From: Cohnella herbarum
GTDB lineage: Bacteria; Bacillota; Bacilli; Paenibacillales; Paenibacillaceae
DNA: 64,000 nucleotides
Assembly: GCF_012849095.1 (NCBI RefSeq)
Contig: NZ_CP051680.1
Span: forward strand, 4,681,501-4,745,500
Reading direction: 5' to 3'
The notes under the pieces are model-generated. The model was not told the origin of the DNA. It saw only the letters and a list, made by a program, of their open reading frames with translations, and did no database searches. This document shows positions 1-8,861 of this stretch, piece by piece. The position numbers were made by a program, and so were the translations under genes. Every line of letters begins with the position of its first letter. Position 1 is the first letter of the stretch.

Positions 1-1131
1 AACCGCTCCCGGATCTTTATTATAAGCTTCGGTAAACTTATTTTTATCAAAGGTCAGTTTACCGGTCATTTCTTTTCCGCTTGTAACACCCTTGTCTATT
101 TCAAGTCCGATTTCGAATAAGAACTTATAAGCTCCGGTACCTTTGACTTGACCGTTAACTAGTTCATTTAATTCGGATTGTAAAGTGCGCAACGTTGAAT
201 CGCCTTGCATTTTAGCATCCTTGGCACTATTTGAGCGTACCGCGGTAATCGCATCGTTATAGGCGTCGACGAAGGTTTGGATTTTCGCGGCTATCTTGTC
301 CGTATCGGTTGCTACCGTGATCGTGCTGGAAGCATTTTCTTTTAACAAGTTAATCGTAACTCCGGGAATAATATCCTTCAGCTCGTTGCTAGCCGATGAG
401 ACCGTTATCCCGTTAACTTCCGCAGTCGCATTCTGAGCCGATTGTCTTGTGTTTAAGCTATTATCGGCTTTCTTAATACCGAGCGATTTAAGCAATGCAT
501 CCGAACCATCCAGATAAACGTGACCATCCGGGGTTCCAGGCATTGTCCCAAATTGTATATCCGCATCCGCACCGAACTTATCCGTTGTCAGCACCAACGT
601 TTGTTTACCCGGCGTGGTCTCCACAATACTTGCAGTTACGCCCTTCTTGGCGGCATTAATATCGTTTTTAAGATTATTCAGAACTTCCTGATTATTGGCA
701 CCCTTTATCGTAATCTCGGCAGCTGTGGCACCACCGCTTCCAAACAAGTTAAACTTAGCCCCTGCCGTTAGGTCCTGACCCGTTTTCGAAAACTCGCCCG
801 AACTAACCACATGTTTCTTAGCTAATTGAGTAACATTAACATTGTAGCTTCCCGTTACGGCTTGATCCGTTGCAGTTACGCTAAATACAGAACTGTCGCT
901 AGCTTTAGCAGATGTCAAATTATAAGAAGTACTATACATTAAGTCGGCTACGGCACTCCGTAAAGTAACCAACTTCGTATTAATACCCCTAATTAACCCT
1001 TGTTCCTCGGACAATGTGCTCTTCTTCGTACCAAGTTTTTCATATGGAATGCGTTCAAGCTTCATTAAAGATTCTATCATTTCGCCTGTATTTAGTCCTG
1101 ACGCCAATCCGTTCAAACTTATTCCGCTCAT
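1..1131 (-). CDS. fliD: Flagellar hook-associated protein 2, filament cap (3' end outside window)
   Basis: FliD forms the cap at the growing flagellar tip, where exported flagellin folds and is inserted. The window holds 377 codons from the ATG at 1131, which follows a very strong purine-rich ribosome site. The N-terminus starts MSGISLNGLASGLNTGEMI, typical of the FliD N-terminal coiled coil, and the open frame runs off the left edge in the C-terminal domain (KLTFDKNKFTEAYNKDPGAV). It is the last gene seen of the flgM-to-fliD run, 51 bases after flaG. The stop codon lies outside the window. Confidence 0.93.
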   Translation of the reverse strand, partial: MSGISLNGLASGLNTGEMIESLMKLERIPYEKLGTKKSTLSEEQGLIRGINTKLVTLRSAVADLMYSTSYNLTSAKASDSSVFSVTATDQAVTGSYNVNVTQLAKKHVVSSGEFSKTGQDLTAGAKFNLFGSGGATAAEITIKGANNQEVLNNLKNDINAAKKGVTASIVETTPGKQTLVLTTDKFGADADIQFGTMPGTPDGHVYLDGSDALLKSLGIKKADNSLNTRQSAQNATAEVNGITVSSASNELKDIIPGVTINLLKENASSTITVATDTDKIAAKIQTFVDAYNDAITAVRSNSAKDAKMQGDSTLRTLQSELNELVNGQVKGTGAYKFLFEIGLEIDKGVTSGKEMTGKLTFDKNKFTEAYNKDPGAV

Positions 1132-1182
1132 CGCTTAATCCTCCCCCCAACTTATATAACCCTTTTATGCAGCCTTTCCAAA

Positions 1183-1596
1183 TTACAACCGTTTATCAAG
1201 AAACATCCCGATTAGCTCTTTCATCCTGACTGAAAGATCGATTAGAAATTCCGGCGGTAAACTTACGAGAACCTTCTGCGATTCCGCATCGATGACTTCA
1301 ACATAAGTCGCTTTCGCCTTCTCGTCATACTTAAACTTCAGCATTTTCCCGGAAGACGCCAACGTATCGTTCATCTTCTTGAGCTCTTCATCCAGCTTCT
1401 TCTTTTCTTCCTCTTTCAAGTTACTAATATCGAACGCAGTCAAATCTTCCTTTTGTACGAAGGAAGTTGTCGAGGCCTTAGCCTCAACCGTACTTTCTCC
1501 TGCGTACTTATCCTTCGCCAAGTTCCTTTGATCGCCGAATTCGTACTTTGGCATCTCCGTCTTCTGAACACCGCTAACACCGCCGAAACTAGCCAT
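1183..1596 (-). CDS. flaG: FlaG family flagellar protein
   Basis: A 137-residue protein with a disordered N-terminal half and a FlaG domain in the last 70 residues (KMLKFKYDEKAKATYVEVID, then VSLPPEFLIDL). FlaG proteins are linked to filament length control in other bacteria; the mechanism is poorly known. The ATG at 1596 is chosen because AGGAG lies 8 bases upstream. A GTG at 1605 overlapping the csrA stop is possible but has no suitably spaced ribosome site. It sits between csrA and fliD, the usual place for flaG. Confidence 0.85.
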   Translation of the reverse strand: MASFGGVSGVQKTEMPKYEFGDQRNLAKDKYAGESTVEAKASTTSFVQKEDLTAFDISNLKEEEKKKLDEELKKMNDTLASSGKMLKFKYDEKAKATYVEVIDAESQKVLVSLPPEFLIDLSVRMKELIGMFLDKRL

Positions 1597-1601
1597 GTCA
1601 A

Positions 1602-1862
1602 TCACTCCTCATCCTTATCAGATCTCAGCTTATTGAAGCTCTTAAGCAAACCGAGTACTTGTGAACTTTGTAAGGAATCAGGCTGGCCTGCTTGGAGATT
1701 CTCCAAGAGCAAGCCTTCATATAGCTCCTTGCGTAAGATCTGGATGTGACGTGGAGCGACGAAGCCTAATTTTACGGTTTCCCCTTCGACTGCAAGCACT
1801 TGTATTTCTATAGAGTCTCCCAACATGACTTTTTCTCCGACTTTTCTCTTCAGTACAAGCAT
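1602..1862 (-). CDS. csrA: Translational regulator CsrA
   Basis: CsrA is a small dimeric RNA-binding protein that binds GGA motifs in leaders, in Bacilli mainly to block flagellin (hag) translation. The N-terminus MLVLKRKVGEKVMLGDSIEI and the VKLGFVAPRHIQILRKELYE core are textbook CsrA. At 86 residues it is a little longer than the usual 60-75, with an acidic, probably flexible tail. Its ATG overlaps the fliW stop in an ATGA, so the two are likely translated together, which fits FliW acting as the protein antagonist of CsrA. Confidence 0.97.
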   Translation of the reverse strand: MLVLKRKVGEKVMLGDSIEIQVLAVEGETVKLGFVAPRHIQILRKELYEGLLLENLQAGQPDSLQSSQVLGLLKSFNKLRSDKDEE

Positions 1863-2311
1863 CAGTTCTCCTCCTTGCCGGTCAATGGAAGCCGGATCGG
1901 ATAATCGCTCTGATGAATGATGAATTGACAGCCGGTACGTTGATTGGGAGCTATTAATATGGGAGCTTTTAAATTCACGTGCAACACATCGTCAATAATG
2001 TTGACGATCAAAAAAATAACAACGTCTTCATAACTTTCGATACTCAACAGTTCTATCGTCTCGGCGTCAATGTTGAAACCATAGTCTTCAACCGCTTTCT
2101 CTGCCGGTATGAGTACGAAGCTAAGCTGTTCATGCAACGCATGCAAAATGTAGAAGGGTGAATCCTCTATGGCAACAAGTCCATAAGCACCGATCTCCTG
2201 CAATCCGATAATCCCTTTGTCAAACCGAATGATCTGGTTGTCTGATAGGCGAAGTTCGCCGTAACGTTCACTGTGAATAATCGACTCTTGATGCGCCACG
2301 ACGCCACTCAC
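1862..2311 (-). CDS. fliW: Flagellar assembly factor FliW
   Basis: FliW binds both flagellin and CsrA. When flagellin has been exported, FliW is freed to sequester CsrA, so flagellin translation is tied to secretion. The 149-residue sequence has the usual family features: GELRLSDNQIIRFDKGIIGL near the N-terminus, a central FVLIPAEKAVEDYGFNID segment, and VNLKAPILIAPNQRTGCQFI near the C-terminus. It overlaps csrA by four bases and follows the DUF6470 gene by 15 bases, the same order as yviE-fliW-csrA in B. subtilis. Confidence 0.96.
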   Translation of the reverse strand: MSGVVAHQESIIHSERYGELRLSDNQIIRFDKGIIGLQEIGAYGLVAIEDSPFYILHALHEQLSFVLIPAEKAVEDYGFNIDAETIELLSIESYEDVVIFLIVNIIDDVLHVNLKAPILIAPNQRTGCQFIIHQSDYPIRLPLTGKEEN

Positions 2312-2326
2312 CTTTCATTTCCATAA

Positions 2327-2791
2327 TCATGTCTTCGTTCCTGCTATAGGACGGGTCTGCACGTCGATTTCCGGCGGATGCACTCGGACATCGAACTTAA
2401 CGGGCGACTTCGGAGCTACGTCAATCGCTACTTCCACCCTGCTCTTCCGCATATAATCCTCGTACGCTTGCCTGCCGAAAATATTAGGCTTGGAAGGCCT
2501 TCGTAAATCCCCGGACTCATCTCCCTGGCTAACGTTAGCAGCGAGATCTTGCGCGTATTCGGCAGCCATCTTGCCTTCAATTTCTCGTTGAAAAGAAGAT
2601 GGCCTGCGCAGCCCCAGCTCGTCCCACACCTGTCTCCAGTCCGTAGTAATCTCGGCTTGGTGATTACGGATCTCCAGCTTGGCGGCGATATGTCCCGCCT
2701 TCACTTCAACCGGGGGCGTTACCGTACGCACAGGCTGAGCTTTGGGGATTCCCATAGGAGGACCTGACCTGATCTCATTGATATCGAACAC
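2327..2791 (-). CDS. DUF6470 family protein (YviE-like)
   Basis: A 154-residue protein of unknown function found between flgL and fliW in many Bacilli. The recognisable part is KLEIRNHQAEITTDWRQVWD followed by an ELGLRRP segment, then a C-terminal region rich in charged residues with alternating beta pattern (VKFDVRVHPPEIDVQTRP). The longest frame begins at a GTG at 2791 almost on top of a GAGGGGG stretch; an ATG at 2755 (MGIPKAQPVRTV) is an equally possible start. Function cannot be read from the sequence; position implies a flagellar role. Confidence 0.8.
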   Translation of the reverse strand: MFDINEIRSGPPMGIPKAQPVRTVTPPVEVKAGHIAAKLEIRNHQAEITTDWRQVWDELGLRRPSSFQREIEGKMAAEYAQDLAANVSQGDESGDLRRPSKPNIFGRQAYEDYMRKSRVEVAIDVAPKSPVKFDVRVHPPEIDVQTRPIAGTKT

Positions 2792-2817
2792 CCCCTCGTG
2801 ATAAATAGAGGATTATA

Positions 2818-3708
2818 TTATCGAATGAAATCTATCAACGATAATTGGCTGATTCTAGCACCGGTAGAGAGCGCCGCTTGCAGGACATTTTCTTGAATCT
2901 TAAGCTGCATGATCGCATCCGGCATATCGACATCGGCTACTTTCCCTCTAAGCTCTTTCAAGGAAACCTGCTGATCCAGAATCCGATTTTCCACGAGTTC
3001 GAAGCGGTTGGTCCGCGCCCCGATCTCCGCCCACATTTTCGAAATTCTGTCCGCTCCGATGTCGAAACGATCCATGTTCGCCAGTAATGCCGTTTGATCG
3101 TTAGCTTCAAGAGCATCGATCGTATCTTCCAATATCTTAAAGGTATTGTCCGGATCTCCCGCCGTTCCGAAAATTTCTTCGCCAGTCAGGCTTACCGGCA
3201 CGGAAACCGACGAACTAATGTTTAGGTAATAAACCCCTTTATCGGTTATGTCGTTAGCCGCATTACCCGATGTATACGGGGCTTGATCGGTCTTCTGTCC
3301 ATTGAATAAGTACCGGCCGTTATAGCTACTATTACCTATGAGGACTAACTGTTCTTTAAGTTGCTTCATCTCGGCCGCAATAGATTCCCTGACGTCCGCA
3401 GGCACCGTTCCGGTCGAAGCTTGTTGAGTAATCAACTTCGCTCTCTTCAGTACATCGTTCGTCTGTTGCATTAAAGAATCCATCGTTTTCAGAATTCCGC
3501 CGCCGGTTCTTGAGTTCTCGAGAAATTCCTCGCTACGGCCCAATTCCGTATCGTATCTCATCTGGTAACCAATCCCGACCGGATCGTCCCCTGGCCGATG
3601 AATCTTCTGTCCCGTGGCCAACTTATTCTGCCAATCGTTGATTTCGGAGTTCATGTTTCGCAAATTGCCTAATAGTTGCGTTGTTTTCATCATGCTCGTT
3701 ACCCGCAT
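2818..3708 (-). CDS. flgL: Flagellar hook-associated protein 3 FlgL
   Basis: FlgL is the junction protein between hook and filament. The 296-residue sequence has the flagellin-like N-terminal helix (MRVTSMMKTTQLLGNLRNMN, then KLATGQKIHRPGDDPVG) and the matching C-terminal helix (VLQAALSTGARISQLSLIDF), with a short variable middle, as expected for FlgL. It lies 14 bases after flgK, so both are almost certainly on one transcript. Confidence 0.95.
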   Translation of the reverse strand: MRVTSMMKTTQLLGNLRNMNSEINDWQNKLATGQKIHRPGDDPVGIGYQMRYDTELGRSEEFLENSRTGGGILKTMDSLMQQTNDVLKRAKLITQQASTGTVPADVRESIAAEMKQLKEQLVLIGNSSYNGRYLFNGQKTDQAPYTSGNAANDITDKGVYYLNISSSVSVPVSLTGEEIFGTAGDPDNTFKILEDTIDALEANDQTALLANMDRFDIGADRISKMWAEIGARTNRFELVENRILDQQVSLKELRGKVADVDMPDAIMQLKIQENVLQAALSTGARISQLSLIDFIR

Positions 3709-3722
3709 CGCCTTAAGCCTCC

Positions 3723-5300
3723 TTATCTACCAACTAATCCCAATTGGTTGATTATACGATCTAACATTTCATCTACCGCGGTCATATTACGAGCGGCTGC
3801 ATTATATGCGTGTTGGAACTTGATCATATCTGCCATTTCCTCGTCAAGCGACACTCCGCTAACGGATTGGCGACGGATCATTACGGAGTCGACCAATTCC
3901 TGTTGATTATTCATTGACCGTTCGGCGTTAGCGGATCTCGTTCCCAAGTCGCTCGTGACGGCACGGAAGTAATCATCCGTAGTCCCAGATGTTAAGTTCG
4001 TTAATGCCGAAGGAAAGCTGAACGCGAAATCACGCAGGCTCGCCAAAGCATGGGCGATATCGCTATTCCCCTTAATAGTCGTATTGACAGCCCCGTTGGA
4101 TTCGTATTTCCCAGATGCAGCTATTAAATTCGTATCTTGCTGGATCGCCGGGTTGACTTGGATATTCATGATATCGAAAGTAGTCGTTCCATCCGACGTA
4201 ACGAAAAAAGGAATTCCGGAAGTCGCCGGATCAGATTGACTGTAACCCAGTTGATGAAGACCGTTAAAGCCTTGAACGGTGAACTTAGCTTCCGAAGCAA
4301 TCTGGGAACCCGCAGCAATCGTGGAACCAGCCGTGATCACCGTACCGTCAGATAGCGTAACATCATTGTCCGCAATCATATCGGTGCTAGTCACGTATCC
4401 ATTCGGCAGAGTGACTTTAGCCTCGCCTTGTACGAGCGTATTAATCATCGCGTTCAGTTGGTTCGTTATATGGCTGACTTCATCCTTGGACTGAACATAA
4501 CCATGTAGTTGCCCCGCTGTAGCCGTTTCCGCATTGGCATCGGTCAATAGAGTAAACTCATCGCCGTTCACGACTTCAACGCCGGCGGATAAAATTGAAA
4601 TTTCGCCTTCAGGCGTCTCGGTCACTTGAACGTCCACGATAGCCGAAAGCTTGTCGATCAGCACGTCCCGTTGATCCCTGTAATCGTTCGCGTTATCGCC
4701 GAATGCTTCCGTGCGCCGAATAAAGGCATTCAGTTGCGATATCTCTTGAGTAATAACGTTCGCTTCGTTCACCTTAGAAGAAATATTGCTATCGATATCC
4801 GCGCTTACGTTTACCAGAGATTTGCCGACATGCTGCAGAGTATCCGCAAAGTTAACGGCAGATCCTACAACATCGATCCTTGCGCTTAATAGCGTCGGAT
4901 CCCTATTCAACACTTCCCACGAATTCCAAAACTTATTCATGACCGAGCTCAACCCCGTACCGGACGGTTCATTAATAATTCCTTCGATAGATCTGATCGT
5001 ACTGTTACGAACTTCCCAAGAGGAGAACGTTTGATTCTCTCTGCGATATTGCAGATCAAGAAAACTATCTCTAACGCGGGTAATGGAATCATATTGAACG
5101 CCCGTACCGATCTGTCCCGGGTTGACGCTGCGATTCATCCCCGACGCTTCAAGCGGTCGCGTAGCAGAGAGGTTTACCCTTTGTCTCGTATAACCTTCGG
5201 TCGAGGCATTCGCAATATTATGCCCCAGGGTGGTTAATGCCGTAGTTTGGGTAAGAATGGCGCGTTTGCTTGTCTCAAGACCATGAAAAGTGGATCTCAT
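3723..5300 (-). CDS. flgK: Flagellar hook-associated protein 1 FlgK
   Basis: FlgK is the hook-proximal junction protein. The 525-residue protein opens with FHGLETSKRAILTQTTALTT and GHNIANASTEGYTRQRVNL, the conserved flagellar rod/hook signature. It closes with a coiled-coil segment containing GVSLDEEMADMIKFQHAYNA, the standard FlgK C-terminus. The variable middle is beta-rich and Thr/Ser-rich. It follows flgN by 49 bases and precedes flgL. Confidence 0.96.
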   Translation of the reverse strand: MRSTFHGLETSKRAILTQTTALTTLGHNIANASTEGYTRQRVNLSATRPLEASGMNRSVNPGQIGTGVQYDSITRVRDSFLDLQYRRENQTFSSWEVRNSTIRSIEGIINEPSGTGLSSVMNKFWNSWEVLNRDPTLLSARIDVVGSAVNFADTLQHVGKSLVNVSADIDSNISSKVNEANVITQEISQLNAFIRRTEAFGDNANDYRDQRDVLIDKLSAIVDVQVTETPEGEISILSAGVEVVNGDEFTLLTDANAETATAGQLHGYVQSKDEVSHITNQLNAMINTLVQGEAKVTLPNGYVTSTDMIADNDVTLSDGTVITAGSTIAAGSQIASEAKFTVQGFNGLHQLGYSQSDPATSGIPFFVTSDGTTTFDIMNIQVNPAIQQDTNLIAASGKYESNGAVNTTIKGNSDIAHALASLRDFAFSFPSALTNLTSGTTDDYFRAVTSDLGTRSANAERSMNNQQELVDSVMIRRQSVSGVSLDEEMADMIKFQHAYNAAARNMTAVDEMLDRIINQLGLVGR

Positions 5301-5349
5301 TAAGTGAACCCCTCCGTTAATTCGGGTATTATTCTACGAATATCCCCGA

Positions 5350-5850
5350 TTATGCTCGGGTATCGAAGTAAGAATTTCGTTTCGCGTAGGAACCGCTTTG
5401 GGTTGGATTCCTGTAAACCATCTCGTCTTCCGGACTACCTACTAACAAATCCAATGTGTGATTAACAATATCCAACGCATGATGAACGAGAAGCTGATTC
5501 GTCTCGTTCAATGTTTTCAAGGCCTGAATTTGTTCGGACATTCCCATAGAAATTTCCTTGATGGCTTGTTTGTTCGCCGCGCCCGTACAATATGTAGCGA
5601 CATCTTCCAATCGCATATTCGGATCTTCCTTAAGTCCCGCTTCCCGTTGGAAGGCCGTTAAAGCGCTTAGTCGAACTTGATCCGCGGCAGCAAGAGACTT
5701 CAACACCTTCGATTCATGCGACAAGGTCAGCGTAAGATCGCTTAATTGATTGTGCACGATTCGATCTTTCTTCTGATGACCAAGCTCTACTAACTTCGCA
5801 TATAAGGAATGCATCTGAAGCAATGAATCCATAAGAGGTTGAAAAGCCAC
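5350..5850 (-). CDS. flgN: Flagellar export chaperone FlgN
   Basis: FlgN-type chaperones keep FlgK and FlgL unfolded for the type III export gate. The 166-residue sequence is almost entirely helical with heptad-like spacing (LLQMHSLYAKLVELGHQKKD; LKTLNETNQLLVHHALDIVN), typical of the FlgN/YvyG family, and a disordered Tyr/Ser-rich tail. It is placed directly between flgM and flgK, the gene for its presumed client, as yvyG is in B. subtilis. Confidence 0.9.
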   Translation of the reverse strand: MAFQPLMDSLLQMHSLYAKLVELGHQKKDRIVHNQLSDLTLTLSHESKVLKSLAAADQVRLSALTAFQREAGLKEDPNMRLEDVATYCTGAANKQAIKEISMGMSEQIQALKTLNETNQLLVHHALDIVNHTLDLLVGSPEDEMVYRNPTQSGSYAKRNSYFDTRA

Positions 5851-5869
5851 TTGTCATCCCCCGTTCCCG

Positions 5870-6136
5870 TTATCTAAAGAAAGGCAAAAGCTTCTCGATA
5901 ATGAGTTTATCTTCAACATGATAATTGCCAGTAGCTACATCATTCTTCAACTGTTCAATGCGTTTAGTTCTGTCCGGATCGGCTGCGGGTTGTCTGGAAT
6001 TCAACATCTCCATAGCCTCCGCGGAAAATTGAACCTCGTCCTTACGACGTTTGCCCGTGGTTTGGTTCGCGCGAGCATCATTCTGTTGCTGATAAGTGCG
6101 GTAAGCACCAATGCGCTGTGTATCGTTAATTTTCAC
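5870..6136 (-). CDS. flgM: Anti-sigma factor FlgM (anti-sigma-D)
   Basis: FlgM holds the flagellar sigma factor (SigD/FliA) inactive until the hook is complete and FlgM can be removed. The 88-residue protein has the disordered N-terminal half (MKINDTQRIGAYRTYQQQND) and the C-terminal sigma-binding helices (RIEQLKNDVATGNYHVEDKL, ending LLPFFR) of the family. A GAGGTGATC ribosome site precedes the ATG. A near-consensus SigD promoter lies just upstream, so the regulator is likely made under its own target sigma factor. Confidence 0.95.
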   Translation of the reverse strand: MKINDTQRIGAYRTYQQQNDARANQTTGKRRKDEVQFSAEAMEMLNSRQPAADPDRTKRIEQLKNDVATGNYHVEDKLIIEKLLPFFR

Positions 6137-6155
6137 GTAAGATCACCTCTATAAA

Positions 6156-6190
6156 TAAAAAAACCGATAATGTCTACCCCTATTATCGGT
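6156..6190 (-). terminator. Rho-independent terminator after yvyF
   Basis: On the minus strand ACCGATAAT pairs with ATTATCGGT across a 10-base loop and is followed by seven T. It lies between the yvyF stop and the flgM start and should stop much of the read-through from the upstream genes into the flagellar genes. Confidence 0.8.
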
Positions 6191-6210
6191 CAAAGTTTAT
6201 GAAATGTTTA
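6183..6210 (-). promoter_or_regulatory. Candidate SigD promoter of flgM operon
   Basis: On the minus strand TAAA is followed after 16 bases by ACCGATAA. The B. subtilis SigD consensus is TAAA, 15 bases, GCCGATAT, so the -10 core CCGATA is exact and the spacing is one longer. The -10 element is also the upstream arm of the terminator hairpin that closes the preceding gene. Confidence 0.6.
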
Positions 6211-6219
6211 GAGCTTCTA

Positions 6220-6639
6220 TTATTTACCGCGATCGTGAAGACGATCTCCGATCCGATACGCGCCTCTGTTCTTATCGTCATTCGGATTATGCTGCAGCAT
6301 CCCTTTAGAGCCCGCATTCTTGACGTCCCGTTGCAGCCGTTTCTTGCAAGATTCGCACAAGTGGCTTTCCCTAATGAGGATACCGCAAGATTCGCACGGG
6401 TAGGACATATTGGGAGCATTAACCAACGATATCCGGCCTTCGCGGATCCAACGAGTAATCTGTTTGATGCTGATTTCCATCTCATCGGATAGCTGCTGGA
6501 TATCCAAGCCTTTGTTCTTGCGCAGATGTTCGACGCATCTCTCGTAATCCTTCTCCAAATCTTGATAGCAACTATTGCAGACATCGCGGAAATTTTTGTC
6601 GAACAATTTTTCGCACCGTGGGCAGTAAGTTAAATTCAC
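6220..6639 (-). CDS. yvyF: TIGR03826 flagellar region protein (YvyF-like)
   Basis: A 139-residue cytoplasmic protein of the family found between comF and flgM. It has two zinc-ribbon-like Cys pairs: CPRC with CNSC near the N-terminus, and CESCG with CESC near the C-terminus. Between them lies a helix-turn-helix-like segment (DIQQLSDEMEISIKQITRWI). The GTG at 6639 is chosen over upstream codons because GGGGAG lies 8 bases before it and homologues begin just ahead of the first CPRC. Its role is not firmly known; B. subtilis YvyF has been linked to flagellar gene regulation. Confidence 0.85.
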   Translation of the reverse strand: MNLTYCPRCEKLFDKNFRDVCNSCYQDLEKDYERCVEHLRKNKGLDIQQLSDEMEISIKQITRWIREGRISLVNAPNMSYPCESCGILIRESHLCESCKKRLQRDVKNAGSKGMLQHNPNDDKNRGAYRIGDRLHDRGK

Positions 6640-6728
6640 TGAATCATCTCCCCGTTCTCCGACATTAAACGACCTCAAATTACATGTATTGTACTAAATT
6701 TTGCAAAATATCGCCATTCATTTGTTTA

Positions 6729-7916
6729 TTAGGCAGAAGCCGAAGGCGATGAAGTCGTCGGTTCGGTCGGTCTTTTCGCTTCGCCGGCTGACTTCAATTG
6801 GGCAGGAACGCTGCCGAACAACAGCCAAGACCAACCGGTCAATCGGCTAAGAGCCGTTACGACGATCCACGAGATGATCAACGCGCAGAGGAATCCGCCG
6901 GCATACCAAGCATGATGGACCATCGTCCCGCCGCTTGTCAGTGGATATTTCCTATATACCAATAACACCAACGGGTGGAACAAGTATACGCCGAACGAGA
7001 CGATTCCCAAGTGGCGAAGTCTTCCGACCCAGAAGGAGGATGTCATCCGTCCGCCGATCAGAAAAGCAACTTGAATGAGAACGAGCGGCGTGAGCATCGT
7101 ATAGATATCCCAAAGCCCGTCATACAAGGCATTACTGTAACGGGTCCCATGAAGTCGCGCGTTATAGAAAATATTAACGTAAGCAATTCCGGAAGCCAGC
7201 CATGCCGCCCATAGAACAATCCATACGGTAACTTTGGATTTCGTTATATTTTCCTTCGCGATGATCAGCCACGATTTAATCCGATCGAAGTAAATACCGA
7301 GCCATGCCCCGAGGAAATACTGCCCGAAGTAAGTCGGCGACCAACTGCCGCGGTTAGTGACCTGCCAATACTCTCTGTTGTAAAGGAAAAACGCCCACTG
7401 TAGTGCAACGCCAACAAAGACAGCCGAAGCCGCCAGCCACTTGAAACGTTTCATTAGGAGCAGCAAAATCGGGAACAACAGGTATAACTGAATGCTGATG
7501 AACACAAAATACAAATGCGTATAGGCTTGGCCTCTCCATACTTTACTCCAGAAGCTAGGCCACATCTCGGAAATTTCCCAAGCGAAGCCGTTCTGATACC
7601 ATCGGAGCAAGAAGTAAACGGCCGAAAAAATCAAATAAGGCACAACGATATATAACAACCGGTTGCGGTAAAATTTCTTAAAACGCTGAACCGTGAGCGG
7701 TTGCGGATAATAGTTGTAGAAGAGGACAAAGCTGCTTAACAGGATGAACGAGGTCGTCCCTATTTTTGAAAAGATATTTAGAAAATTATATACCCCGTAC
7801 ACGCTAGCTTCCTTCATATCCACCGTAGCGAACGAAGTGGAATGGACCATTAGCACGCCGAGGATGGCGATCCCACGAACGATATCGATTTCCGTTAATT
7901 TTGCGCGACGTTCCAT
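6729..7916 (-). CDS. Membrane acyltransferase (Acyltransferase_3 / OafA-like)
   Basis: A 395-residue multipass membrane protein of the acyltransferase family 3, which O-acetylates or O-acylates sugars at the outer face of the membrane. The family opening is visible: ERRAKLTEIDIVRGIAILGV, with the conserved RGIAI and the nearby VHS histidine. About ten hydrophobic segments follow, then a Pro/Ser/Thr-rich cytoplasmic tail. AAGGAGG precedes the ATG. It sits between comFC and yvyF, where B. subtilis has no such gene, so it is probably an insertion into the block. The substrate cannot be read from the sequence. Confidence 0.85.
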   Translation of the reverse strand: MERRAKLTEIDIVRGIAILGVLMVHSTSFATVDMKEASVYGVYNFLNIFSKIGTTSFILLSSFVLFYNYYPQPLTVQRFKKFYRNRLLYIVVPYLIFSAVYFLLRWYQNGFAWEISEMWPSFWSKVWRGQAYTHLYFVFISIQLYLLFPILLLLMKRFKWLAASAVFVGVALQWAFFLYNREYWQVTNRGSWSPTYFGQYFLGAWLGIYFDRIKSWLIIAKENITKSKVTVWIVLWAAWLASGIAYVNIFYNARLHGTRYSNALYDGLWDIYTMLTPLVLIQVAFLIGGRMTSSFWVGRLRHLGIVSFGVYLFHPLVLLVYRKYPLTSGGTMVHHAWYAGGFLCALIISWIVVTALSRLTGWSWLLFGSVPAQLKSAGEAKRPTEPTTSSPSASA

Positions 7917-8039
7917 GGTGCCTCCTTCCGGTGCTTAACTCACCTAATCTATTTTCCTGCCGAATCGCAGGTTACTTTATCATAGCACGGACGAATCTCG
8001 TCGAAAAGAACAATCCTTTGTCATCTATTACTGAAATTA

Positions 8040-8795
8040 CTATGATCTCGCCCATAGAAGTCCGTAAATTTCCGTGGAGTCATTCGTTTGGGAAGCTTTT
8101 TTTAAGATCCGCGCGCACTCGTCGAGAGTACTTCCGGTCGTATAAACATCGTCTACGAGAAGGATTTTTCCGGAAAATAAATCTGACGAGACGGCCGCGA
8201 AATTGCCTCTCATGTCTGTGACGCGGCTTCGACGAGTTTTGAGACTTTGTTTCTCGGTGTGACGGAGACGCAGGAGCATCGGATGGTAGTTCAGCCCATA
8301 CCATTCGGCCAATCGCTGCGCTAATCGTTCCGCCTGGTTGTATCCCCTGTCCAACAATCGTTCGGGCGCCAACGGCACGGAAGTGATCGCATCGAAACTA
8401 GCGGATGTACTTAGGCAAAGCCGCTCGTAAGCAAAAGCAAGCATAGCCGCAAGTACGGACTCGACCCCCTCGTTACCGCGATATTTGTAGAGAGCCAGCC
8501 AATCCCTCATCTGATTGTCGTAACGAACGGCGCACCGGCTGATGGAATAGCTACGATGCTGTCTTCGTATACAATCCTCGCAGCGTTCCGCCCTGCCGCA
8601 TATTCGGCAAACCGGATGAATGATCCATGGGATCGACCGTCTGCAGGAGAAGCATAAAGCGGATAGAATCCTCCGGGGCTCTCCGTGCTGGATAGGTATT
8701 GCTACTGCGCCTGAATCCGTTTGTTGAGCGTTTCGTCCGCATATGGGACAGGGTAATCCGCTCGGGGCAAACCATGTACTGATATGTAATCGCAT
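8040..8795 (-). CDS. comFC: ComF family protein (phosphoribosyltransferase-like)
   Basis: ComFC is needed for efficient transformation and is proposed to work with ComFA on incoming single-stranded DNA. The 251-residue protein has N-terminal zinc-binding Cys motifs (CPICG, CFSC, CRICG, CEDC) and a C-terminal phosphoribosyltransferase fold with the PRPP-loop KILLVDDVYTTGSTL. It follows comFA by 66 bases in the same orientation. No comFB gene lies between them, unlike in B. subtilis. Confidence 0.93.
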   Translation of the reverse strand: MRLHISTWFAPSGLPCPICGRNAQQTDSGAVAIPIQHGEPRRILSALCFSCRRSIPWIIHPVCRICGRAERCEDCIRRQHRSYSISRCAVRYDNQMRDWLALYKYRGNEGVESVLAAMLAFAYERLCLSTSASFDAITSVPLAPERLLDRGYNQAERLAQRLAEWYGLNYHPMLLRLRHTEKQSLKTRRSRVTDMRGNFAAVSSDLFSGKILLVDDVYTTGSTLDECARILKKASQTNDSTEIYGLLWARS

Positions 8796-8861
8796 CTCAT
8801 TCTCTCCTAATCAGACGAAGGATAAGGTTGGAAAGTTACAAACCGTGGCATTTTTTACCGC

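Noticed and set aside
6183..6584. 133-codon minus-strand frame overlapping yvyF
   Set aside because: It is an out-of-frame shadow of yvyF, which has conserved Cys motifs and a good start.
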